DNA of 62,000 bases from Apostichopus japonicus (Eukaryota > Echinodermata > Holothuroidea > Aspidochirotida > Stichopodidae). The stretch is from positions 17,089,918-17,151,917 of the forward strand of contig NC_092570.1 of the NCBI RefSeq assembly GCF_037975245.1, given 5' to 3'. The position numbers were made by a program, and so were the translations under genes. Of the stretch, positions 36,701-47,125 are shown piece after piece. Within the stretch, counting starts at the first letter, position 1. Every line of letters begins with the position of its first letter. The notes below the pieces were generated by a model. The model searched no databases. It was not told the DNA's origin and worked only from the letters and a program-made list of their open reading frames with translations.

Positions 36701-39700
36701 AGAAGAATGTAAGTAGAAATGACTTTGGCAATTGTTTTAAGAGATGTTACTTACCATGGTCATCTGGACGTTGTCCAACATCAGGACCCTTGTGTAAAGG
36801 TTCTTGGTAGAATGGTCCGGACGTATATGGAATATTTCTTTCCGGCCTGTATCTATCACCCATTGTTGCTGTTGAAGCAGTACGGAAAATTTTGTGAAAA
36901 ATATGGAAATGATTGAAGACCCAACCCTACTCAAAGATCTACGGAATAAATGAACAAGCTAACTTCTGATAAGACATTTGCAAGTAATTTGAATATAGGA
37001 ATACTATCATACCATCTTACCATCTTACAACCTTGCAATGCAAACATACAAGATGACAGAACTTTGTGAAAACCTTTTTCATTCTGAGAATTGTACAACT
37101 ATTGGCTGCATTTATTTTGTGTAAGCTAGTGCATCCTATAATGTGAAGACTGCTGGACTCACATGGTTGCTACAGTACACCACCCCCCCCCCCACCCTCC
37201 CTACAGAATACATCAACATGGAAGATTTTATTCACCCATCCATACATCCTTTGCTGGATGGATAAGGACTACTGTAGTGCTGATAGTCGTAATCGATTTA
37301 TTGCCAGTAGTCGCAATTACACTTTGGAAGTTTGGTTAATTCGCTCAAAACCTAAGTTGCGATTACTTGATTAAAGCTAGCACTACACATAATAAATCTG
37401 CTTTTGAAAAATAGCCCAACCTATCAAAAACAACACTAAAGCAGTTTGTCTGCAAATAATGCAAAGGTACCTGGTTCTCACAATGCTACACTAGCTGTGT
37501 GCTGTGTTAAAAATCGGCAAGCACCTGCTCTGGTTAGATTCATGCGTTTACTTGTCACTAATACGAACGATTGTTCTGCAGTGCAACATTCAGTCCTAGC
37601 AATGTTTAAGCGCATAATCAAAAATTCGTAAATATGAATCTTTTATGATTGCCAAAGTATTTGTCATTTCTTCAAACATGTTTACAATTATGTGTAAAAG
37701 AAAGTTGGCCTGACGTTTCGATCCTAGCAGGATCTTCTTCAGAGGCTAAATGACAAGTTACAGTAACAGAGGGGACAAAAACACGCACAGAATACAGACA
37801 GGTTAATGAGCACGGTGAACACAATGGGATGGATGAAAGGGGATTATAAGTAGAAAGCAACAGGAGAAGAGGAGAGGAAGGAGATAAACTGTGGAGGGAC
37901 AAAGAGAGGATTAAAGGCACAGGGTAAGGAATAAACTGGAGAGGGACAAAGACAGAAAGGTGTGAAGAAAAAAGGAGGGGAAGAGAGCTGTGAGAAGAAG
38001 AGTGAAAGGGGGGGGGAGGGAGAAAGGGGAGAAGGAGTAGGGAACAGAGGAAAGTTAGTCATGTCCTTCCTGAATGTTCAGCCCATGGGGTTGAATGGTA
38101 CGAAGGCGTTGCATCCAGAGCCTCTCTCTGCTGATTCGTACTAGGTCAGGACGGCTACCTAAGGATTCAATCCCCTGTAGGGACATGTCGTTAATGGTAT
38201 GGTTGGGAAGGTAAAATTACATGTTTACAATTACTTCATTACTGGCTTGGTTCACATTTATCGAATGTCTGATCTAGTGTGTCAATTGCGGTGTTGTTAA
38301 ATTTCAATGTGCAAAACACAGTATGTGCCTGCTATCGCGCTAGTCTAGAACTTCCTTCTACAGAAAACTCTTGCATACTAATCATCACACCCCTACAAGG
38401 TGTTACATCTATTCATTGTTTTACACGTTTGCTTTTATTAGTGCTAGTAGTTGTAGTAGCCTCGTTGATCCATTCGAAAGTTTTGATTTACTATGGAGGA
38501 TTTTAGGAACCGTTGTAGATTGAAAGTTGTTCACACTTTTTGTTTGGTAGAAGTTTAAACATGCTTTAGACACCACATGTTAAGACACCATAGAACAAAT
38601 ACACACAGTGCACCATGGAGAAAGATTTGTTTTGGCTGTATTTCTACAATGTAAAAATGACAGTGATGACGTGTAACCGAGTTATCCACGAGAAGAACTA
38701 TGCCATTTATCGACTACAAAAAGAAAGAGTCGACTAGCAGCACTAATTAAGGGTGATAGATATCGATCACTGACTAACATGCTTCATGGTTTTCCCCATA
38801 ATTGAGAAATTAAAAACAAAACCCCACACAATTTATCTGTGAATTAATCAATTCTACAGCCCATCATGAATTGTTGATCTAACTTTAGGCTTATATGAAT
38901 TGTCCCACATATGTAAAAGAATTGTGCTCATTGCTCAATCATTATGTTGCCCTTGTTGGAATAAAATATCAATCAAAATCAAACAAAAACTGAACATTAG
39001 CAATCCACTAAAGAGCCTGTGTAAGAGAATGTGTAGAAGTATAAGTAAGTGGGCCTGAAGTTTCGATCCTAGCAGGATCATCTCCAGAGAATGAATGAAG
39101 AGTAACATAAAATACAACTTACAAGGGGAAAAAACAAAAAGGATCCTGCTACTGAGTACTGGATCACAACATCAGGCAACTTACTTTTAGTTTTACACAT
39201 AAAATATTAATAATTGTTTGTAGCCTAGGCCTACCATAAGGCTTATGCGTTCAGGGAAAATATCGTAAAATGTAGAATAAAGTTAGCTTATGATTGGCAG
39301 AGCTAAAAGTTTCTGTATATTTGGCACAACCGTGACTTTTGAATCACGACAAGGGACATAACATAAGTCAACGTTAGGCTAAACGGACACTCTATAGGCA
39401 TATTGTACGTTGTGCTACGTTACGTAATTACCGGCCACGGGACTAGCCTAGGCTTACATCATTTTGCCAACACTTATCGTAGGTAAGGGCCATATATGCG
39501 AAATTTAGTCGTGCACTTGTATGTCATACCTTAACCTTAGAAATTCCCCAAGCTGTATTTTACTAATAGCTGCAGGTTGCAGCGCGAGCTCTGTTGAATT
39601 TTTTTCCAGTAGTATCGAGGTATCGTTTTGTCTAAGTGTTGGCCTAGTTTAGTTTGTAAACTAACCCCAACAACCTAGTATTTTAGAGTTCTCGACTTCC

Positions 39701-42700
39701 TTCAATAAATATGTCGAAGGGACGCGCTTTGAGCCAAATATTGTCTCTCGTCTGTGTATCAAGTACACTGATCTCAGTGATCAAGTACCGTACACTTATA
39801 ACCAGTATGCAAAATGCATTGAGGTTTCGATGGCATCATTTCACTAGGTTTCTGTTTGTTATCCAAAAGTAGCTGTTACAATATAAACGGCCCGAACCAC
39901 TATTTTGATGTACAATTACACTATGACATGATAAACACAGGTCAGTCTACTGTACATGGCAATACATACTATACAGTATAGCTAGGTGTGCGCAAGTCCT
40001 AAACCTTGAATACTTCGCTGTTACTTTGAACTACTACTCGATTAGTGTGACTTCGTACATTTGCCCATTTGTTGTCTTAAGCTTCATATTGGTGCATTAG
40101 AAATATCGTTGTTACTCCATTGCCTAAATCAAAGCGATCTCTTATGCATTGAAAATCAACGGTTGACCCCAAATGACCATTGACCTCCTCTAAACACAAT
40201 AGGCTTCTTCTACCCAATGTGGTACACCTACTCCCCAAATATGAGATTGCTCCAAGCTTCCATTCTTGAGATATCACGTTTACAAGCATGGCTTCCAAAC
40301 GTGACACATACGCACACACAGTGGCAGAGCGTCCATACAGGGGGGGGGGGGGGGGGGCGGATGCCCCCCTGACGGAGTAAAATGGGCTGCTGGCGCCCTT
40401 TTCAGCTCTTTACCACTTTTTACTTATTCTAGATTACTGTCTTTTTTATTGCGCTCTCATCTACTTATTGACATTTGTCACATTTTTTGGGTGTAATTTG
40501 GCAATGACACCTATTTATTATTCGTTTATCTGCAAATTAGCCAAGCCCGGAAAGGGTCATTTCCGGAGATCTAGGGAGTATTTTTACTCAAAAATTTTCT
40601 GTACGCTACGCGCCAACCAGTGGTGGCGCTCCGCTAAGATAGTGTCGAAAGCGCCCCTACAGACCATTCTCGCCCCTCCTGACCAATACCCCCAGCTCCG
40701 CCACTGCGCGCACATACATACTCATCTGCCTACATAGGTTACGATTATCATCAAAACCAAAAATCTGTATTTTAGGAGTCAGATAAAAAAGGGAACGAGA
40801 TCAAGGGTCTCAAATTCCGCATCTAGGACACTATGACAAACAGCTTTTCAAAGATCTCTGTCATGAATGCTAAAGATGATAGCTGGGTTTGTGATGTCTC
40901 CATTAATCATGTTGTCTCTCGTCTCTTAACACCAATAATGTAAACTACTGTTTATATTTAGTAGCAAACACAACATTACCAAAGGTGAGCAACCTGTCAT
41001 CTGCTACACAACTCACGCTCTCTAACTTCAACGTTTCATACATTCGAGGGTGCAGGAGCCACTAAAGGTTAATTGGGCCTATGTAAACTAAATCATCATA
41101 ATATTCAACCATTTAAATGATTTTGTAATATAAAGAAGTTGCAGAAAGACGGAAATTTTATTACATTTTTATTTGTGACTTTCTTCTTTTTCTTTGAAGA
41201 AATTTTTATATATATCATTCTTATCAGTTTTATACCGACTCAGACAAATGAGGTGCCTTACACAATCTCCTCACTTCCACTTTAATGGCTGGCACATTTT
41301 CACGATCGTTTTCGATACAGTAAGTTTGTTTTGTTGCTGGAACGACATTGCTCAGATCTTGGATTCCACCCTTCCCATCTTCCAAACTACCAACTACAAT
41401 CCATTACCTTCACATAGTCTACATATTTGTAACAAAAGGATTGAGCGTATTACACTAGGACAAAACGATTGGCCACACGAAATACTATCACATAATTGTA
41501 AATTGTTCATCTTTGTGTGTGTGTGTTTGAAGGTAGAGGAGTGGGTGGGGGGGGGGGGGGAGATGGAGGATGGGGAGAGGTAATTCCAAAATTGTGGAGT
41601 TACATAATTTAGAATCTTCAGATGATTGTATGGTGAAATTTCTCAGCTGTTTCTTAAATTTCCCTTTTGGAAATGTCAGGTGCTGATGAACCGGATTGGT
41701 ACCACCTTACTTAGAAAAAGAAAAGAGAGATGCAAGTATGAACCATTTGACTGATGAAGATTTCTCTATCATGTTTTCAAACAATATTTCATTTCTTCTG
41801 AAAAGCTTACACCGAGTCATATGCGCCTGATAAGACGAACGGTACAATTTAGTACAATGCAATGTTATCTGGATGAATATTTATAAAATATTCCATCTTT
41901 AGTCATGTTAAGAAATTCTTTTTGGGGAGACAGTTTTTCTAACGCTAGTACCACTCCATACTGTCCTCTTGTATAATACTTCAAAGCACTCGTACTAACA
42001 GTATGAACAGTTCCTAATCTTTACCTGATTCTAATGGTAGTACCACTCTAAACTGTCCATTCGTATAATGCTTCAAAGCACTCATACTAGCAGTATGAAC
42101 AGTTCCTAATCTTTACCTGATTCTAATGGTAGTACCACTCTAAACTGTCCTCTCGTACAATGCTTCAAAGCACTCATACTAGCAGTATGAACAGTTCCTA
42201 ATCTTTACCTGATTCTAATGGTAGTACCACTCTAAACTGTCCTCTTGTACAATGCCTCAAAGTACTCATACTAGCAGTATGAACAGTTCCTAATCTTTAC
42301 CTGATTCTAATGGTAGTACCACTTTAAACTGTCCTCTTGTACAATGCCTCAAAGCACTCGTACTAACAGTATGAACAGTTCCTAATCTTTATCTGATTCT
42401 GTTAATACCACCCTATACTGTCCTCTTGTATAATACTTCAAAACACTCGTACTAACAGTATGAACAGTTCCTAACCTTGACCTGATTCTAATTGCTAATA
42501 CCACTCTATACTGTCCTCTCATATCATGCTTTAAAGCACTTGTACTAGCAGTATGAACAGTTCCTAATCGTTATCTGATTCTAATGATAATACCACTCTA
42601 TACTGTCCTCCAATATCATGCTTCAAAGCACTCGTACTGACAGTATGAGCAGGTCTTAACCTTTTTATCTGATTCTAATGCTAATACCACTCTATACTGT

Positions 42701-45700
42701 CCTCTCATGTCATGCTTTAAAGCACTTGTACTAACAGTATGAACAGTTCCTAATCTTTATCTGATTCTAATGGTAGTACCACTCTAAACTGTCCTCTCGT
42801 ATAATGCTTCAAAGCACTTGTACTGACAGTATGAACAGTTCCTAATCTTTATCTGATTCTAATGTTAATACCACTCTATACCGTCCTCTCATATCATGCT
42901 TTAAAGCAATTGTACTAACAGTATGAACAGTTCCTAACCTTGATCTGATTCGCATGCTACTACCACTCTATACTGTCCTCTCATATCATGCTTCAAAGCA
43001 CTCGTACTGCCAGGCAAATTGAGTAGGTTTGAACTTTAAAAAGAAGCAGATAATTATTCAGTCATATTGCTCATACTGTCACTAAAAGTGCTTTGAAGTG
43101 TCCTATGAAAGTACCATATATAGAAAATTATTCTAAGTGGGTGAAATTGAGTGAATAATTGAACATGGGTTTTATCCCGACATTAAATATCATTAAAACT
43201 CAAAAGCAAATTTGGTCGCAAGATTTAATTATGATTTGCAGATGGACTAACAAGTCCCCCCAACTTTATGCACCATCAAACCAAAAAATCCAACTTCAGA
43301 TAGTTCTACTAGCTCTCATACAGTACCAACCGCAACCCCGCAATCCAACCCCTCCCACCTCCCCACCCTTCCTTCTCTTCCTACTCCAACTCCACCAAAT
43401 ATATGAAAAACAGGAAAAGAAAGAAAAGTTAATTAAATTAAGAATATAGCACACCCTTGCTTTCAAATTAATATATATATTGTGACAAAGTACACTTTAA
43501 GTCATTAAAATGAAATTTAACCATCTACCATCTTTGGATGCCATAAATTTCCTCACATCAAATATTTTTAATTTGACAGGTATAATATCAGTCAACCAAA
43601 TTCACTTGGGTGTAGGTGACCAATCAGACTGCACGATTTCAAAAGTTACAACTCATGAGTGAGACGAGAGACAAGAATTTATCACAGTCCAATAGCAACA
43701 TACATAGAACATATACACAACATGATAGACTTTGACATGAAGACACAAAGTTTAGATGATTTTCAGTCCAGCTAGAAATTGAAAACTTTTTACCAACATG
43801 GTATACTTTTTTAAAGGTTACCAAAGATTAAATCACACAATGAAAGCAACATTAATGAACTAAGACAATACAACCACACAAGTCCATTATCATATAGAGA
43901 TGGTACAATAGTCTTAATCAAAAACCGCACAAAACTACACAGTGCCGTCCTCGCTCATTAAAACTTTAAATGTAATGTTAAAGGCTTGAGACAGAACATG
44001 TTTGTTGTTGTTGAAAAATTTAATTAAAGTTACTCACTTATTCCCCTCCCCCTCCCTCCCCCAGCCCCAAGGAAAAATGATACAGTAAAGAAAGAAAGAA
44101 AAGTATTTTCTGGTCAATGTTCCAAATTAAGTTGTCTTCATTCACAGTTAGCTTTGATGAAGATCCTGCTAGGATCGAAATGTTAGGTCCTCAAACTTTC
44201 ATATAAAGTGAACCCCCCTCGCCCCCCCTTCCCCCATATAAAAAAAAAGTTTAGTTACTTTTTATAATCAGCAGACACACAAACAATCTTTTTTCAATGA
44301 AAGAAACACAACTGAAGTGCTGGCAAGTCCAAAAGTTAGAAAATTCATATTTTTGTGATATAGCAAGAACGAAAAGATTGCAAAATTGTTAAGAGATAAA
44401 ACAAAATAAATATTCCACCACAAAGACAAATATTGCCTGTATTAACACCAATATTTTTCCATCACATGTAATAGTGATGGATGTAAAGGTGTTTGTACAA
44501 TGATGCTGGATAATGGGCACACGAGCTGGTTTGAATTAACAACCGGTCATTTTTTATCTACATACCATTAGAAATCAGGCCACCAATGTTATACAAAATT
44601 CAGTGCAAATGATTACAGACTATCAAGAACTTGTAAACCATGTCTCATTGCTCGACCAAGACAATGACTATATTTACTGTCTTGGGGACCAAAAGGTAAA
44701 ACCTTTTTCCTTTTTTCCTTTGAACTTACCAATGTCGACAATAGACAAATTATGTTTTAATACAGACTTGTTGCAAGTCTATACTTGTACTCGTATTCTG
44801 ACATAGTTGTTTGTACTCGTACTCGCTCTCATGGACACGTACTTGTACTCGCCCTCATGGATATGTACTCATACTCCATCTCATTGAAACGTACTCGTAC
44901 TACATCTCATGGATATGTACTCGGACTCGCTCTCATGGAAATGTACTCATACTCGCTCTCATGGATAGTTACTCGTACTCGCTCTCATGGATATGTACTC
45001 CATCTCATGGATATGTACTCGTACTCCTCATGGATATGAACTCGTACTCGCTCTCATGGAAATGTACTCATACTCGTTATCATGGATAGTTACTCGTACT
45101 CGCTCTCATGGATATGTACTCCATCTCATGGATATGTACTCGTACTCCTCATGGATATGTACTCGTACTTGCTCTCATGGATATGTACGCGTACTCGCTC
45201 ACATGGATATGTAGTCGTACTCACTCTCATGGATATGTGCTCTTACTCGTGCTCGTGGATACGTACTAATTGATTTGTACTTGTCCTCTGGAATGTTAAA
45301 TGGTAACGTACAAATTGAACACTCGCACTTAAAGCCTTGTATTGATACCAAGGGGAATCCTAGTGACACTTGTACTGAAGTTATTGTACCCCTAATAAGG
45401 TGTTCTTCCATAACAATTTCTCTGAAATAAAGTCATTATGTCCATAGCACTCTCATGGAAGACAAAAATTAAATTATAAATTATAAAACTGTGCAACACT
45501 TATTAGTCTCAAAGCTTATTTTGTCAAAGCTGGTAAACGCTGGAAATATTTCTTCTGTGCGAAAAAATACCCTGTTAAAGACAATTACTTGGAAAGAAAA
45601 CAACGCAATTTACGTTCCTCTTTGAAATACGACAGAGAGAACTAATACAACAGGCATTGGATACAAAGTCAACATTTCAAATCCTGATACCCAAACTTAG

Positions 45701-47125
45701 CCCAAAATAATTGCAAACCGAATGAAACAAAAATTGTTGATAAATTCTTTTCTTTTCTTTTTTTTTTGTACAAATTTCTCTATGAACACATGAAAGCACA
45801 AATTTGTACCCACATCCTTAAGGCTCATTTAAAGTTGAAGAATAAACTGTACACTGCATTGCTTTTGTACTTGAAAAAAAAAAGCAGAAACCGGAAATAA
45901 TTCTGAGATTGGCATACAGACACAGGTTATGATTACGTCTTCTTGTCGAGCACATTAGCATGAAAGTCAAATGAAATTGCAATAACCAGTTACTTGAGGA
46001 GATTATGTAACAGAAAAACAAAGCTTACAAAATGACTGCACTTTTTTTGTGTGCAATTTTTTCCACCAAATTTTTGTATTAAATGTATTTCAAAAACACA
46101 TGCAATCTCAAAATGACCAAAGTGACGATGTCCTTTTAAGTGAAGTTATCGATACATCAGATGGACGAAAAACAGCTTCAAAGTCCATATAAAGTTTAAA
46201 TCGATTTCATTTCATGAGAGTTGGCAATTAAATTTGATTTTAATTAAACTTAGACACTTCTTGTTGTGACAGACTCTATATAGAACCATTTGCTAATCTC
46301 TTCTTTTCGTCCAAAGAATTTCGTCTCAGACTTGAAGGACTCCTCCTTTCGGGCAGATGTAATCTACTGGTTAAAACATCATCGTCATCTTGCTCATAAT
46401 AATCCTCATCTTCGGAAGATTCTGAACTTGCCACTGGCGAAACTGCTTTCTTTATGTAATCGGTGGACCCACGAACTATCTTTGTCTACGCACACAGAAA
46501 AATACAAAAACAAAAATTAATTATTGATCGTCATTCAGTGAATTTGTTAGCACAACTTGGACATTCAGTTGTGAGAAACTAAGAATATCATGGTGTGACA
46601 AATTGTTTTCACATTTATTCAAATTTTGCATGCAATGGTTTTAACTTTCTGAAACATTCACTGCTATTTTTTCAGTTGAATCCAACATGTGTCACAGTGG
46701 GATTTTAGCCTAGATTAAAGATTTACCAAAAACGTGAAAAATGAAATCAAACAAAATAACAACATTTTGTTGGCAGAGTGCCAGCTATATGATAGCAGAC
46801 ACTGTTTACTTCAAACATCAAACACGGTACAAACTCTAAAACACTCCAACTAATACTTTCAGTATCCTAAAATAGTAAGTAGATTACAAATACAGAAATT
46901 CACTTAATGCTTAGATTATTTTTTTTACCATTTTTAACACCAGCCAAAAGAACAATTGACCCCTGGACTTGTTATTTCAAGTACTTTGTTCGTTTCTTTT
47001 TGTCTTTTTGTGTTTTAAGGAATCTGAGTTTAACTGTCGCAGTACTTAAGTGTTTTTCAATGCAGAACCTGATCAGCTTAAAACTTCAAATCCTACAACA
47101 GGAGGACTCTTCAAGCTCCACTTAG
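28266..47125 (+). CDS. Candidate plus-strand multi-exon gene antisense to ENOX (hypothetical)
   Basis: Open segments with splice-like borders and matching phases: 28266-28452 (phase 1 in, 2 out), 32065-32220 (2,2), 35028-35093 (2,2), 41244-41319 (2,0), 44579-44695 (0,0), 47066-47125 ending in TAG. They read for example [68 protein letters not shown] and DYQELVNHVSLLDQDNDYIY. I do not recognise the protein; alternating hydrophobic residues suggest beta strands. No start exon was found. The donor after 32220 (GTTAAT) is weak, and an alternative exon at 36299 fits a different frame. Chance agreement is possible, so confidence is low. Confidence 0.25.
30597..30959. mobile_element. Inverted-repeat element copy B
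   Basis: The ends 30597-30610 (CAGTGGCGTAGGAA) and 30946-30959 (TTCCTACGCCCTTG) are inverted repeats at 12 of 14 positions. G- and C-rich runs lie just inside. It holds an internal near-duplication (CAGATGCAATTTGGTGCAAT / TAGATGCAATTTGGTGCTCC). No coding capacity. Confidence 0.7.
32221..32575 (-). repeat. Dispersed repeat with GGTCAAAGGTCA-type modules
   Basis: Two imperfect modules (TGACCTTTGACCTCCACCAA at 32226; TGACCACTGACATCCACCAA at 32368), each followed by GGTTCTT... and AGATTACCCTTC, then a (CA)n tract and the palindrome TTCCTTTTGCC-TTC-GGCAAGGAA. A relative lies at 40143-40318. It begins directly at the proposed donor of the antisense exon 32065-32220. Confidence 0.65.
33128..33236 (+). 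repeat. G-rich low-complexity tract (possible G-quadruplex)
   Basis: About 100 bases of GGGAGGGGAAGGGG-type sequence on the plus strand. It sits in ENOX intron 1, some 330 bases inside the first coding exon, C-rich in the transcript. Confidence 0.8.
33567..33732 (-). CDS. ENOX: ENOX exon 1 (start codon exon)
   Basis: [20 protein letters not shown] through GNQMSGEQ, 55 codons plus one base. The ATG context AAAGATGT has A at -3. Donor AAG|GTAAAG, phase 1, fits exon 2. The N-terminus of this family is poorly conserved, so an extra upstream exon cannot be excluded. Confidence 0.75.
36644..36703 (+). repeat. GAGTTGACC(A) tandem repeat
   Basis: Six or seven units of GAGTTGACC / GAAGTTGACC, 9-10 bp each. 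Confidence 0.9.
37707..37744 (-). repeat. Hammerhead-like hairpin motif copy 2
   Basis: On the minus strand: CTGAAGA, one A, GATCCT-GCT-AGGATC hairpin, GAAA, then CGTCAGG. This is close to a hammerhead core (CUGANGA, stem II, GAAA) but with one extra A before stem II. Confidence 0.7.
37840..38050 (+). repeat. Polypurine (AG-rich) tract
   Basis: About 210 bases dominated by GAGGAAGG/GGGAGAAAG-type sequence with scattered AAGAGAGG. The open frames on both strands here are composition artefacts. Confidence 0.8.
39051..39090 (-). repeat. Hammerhead-like hairpin motif copy 3
   Basis: On the minus strand CTGGAGAT, GATCCT-GCT-AGGATC, GAAAC, TTCAGGCCC. The hairpin is intact; the CTGANGA part carries a change. 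Confidence 0.65.
40143..40318 (-). repeat. Second copy of the GGTCAATGGTCATTTGGGGTCA repeat
   Basis: Shares with 32.2-32.5 kb the module TGACCATTGACCTCCTC, TTCTTCTACCCAATGTGG, then CTTGAGATATCACG and CACACACAG. The inverted-repeat element copy C starts immediately after it. Confidence 0.65.
40319..40706. mobile_element. Inverted-repeat element copy C
   Basis: Ends CAGTGGCAGAGC (40319-40330) and GCTCCGCCACTG (40695-40706) are inverted repeats at 11 of 12 positions. A long G run lies inside the left end. The block 40548-40640 (TCATTTCCGGAGATCT, TGTACGCTACGCGCCAACC, GGCGCTCCGCTAAGATAGT) is homologous to 2158-2262 in copy A. Confidence 0.75.
41946..43012 (+). repeat. 92-bp minisatellite, about 11 copies
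   Basis: The unit contains TACCACTCTAAACTGTCCTC, then TTCAAAGCACTCATACTAGC, then AGTATGAACAGTTCCTAATC and TTTACCTGATTCTAATG. Copies differ by scattered substitutions, so the array is not recent. Each unit holds the short inverted pair ACTGTCC...GAACAGT. One reversed single copy is at 25.9 kb. Confidence 0.95.
44152..44190 (+). repeat. Hammerhead-like hairpin motif copy 4
   Basis: TTGATGA, one A, GATCCT-GCT-AGGATC, GAAA, TGTTAGGTCC. Orientation opposite to copies 2 and 3. Confidence 0.65.
44786..45285 (+). repeat. Minisatellite of TGTACTCGTACTCGCTCTCATGGATA-type units
   Basis: About 20 imperfect units of 24-27 bp with variants (CTCCATCTCATGG, CTCCTCATGG). A higher-order unit of about 120 bp is suggested by the near repeat of 44940-45060 at 45060-45180. 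The translated frames give YSYSLSW-like periodic peptides and are not treated as coding. Confidence 0.93.
46276..46485 (-). CDS. PCYT1A: CCT exon 7 (regulatory tail and stop)
   Basis: Residues 293-361. [17 protein letters not shown], then [17 protein letters not shown]. It stands where vertebrate CCT has its Ser-Pro-rich phosphorylated P region, but is more acidic and has few SP sites. Acceptor TGTGTGCGTAG; phase 0. Confidence 0.85.
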   Translation of the reverse strand, partial: TKIVRGSTDYIKKAVSPVASSESSEDEDYYEQDDDDVLTSRLHLPERRSPSSLRRNSLDEKKRLANGSI

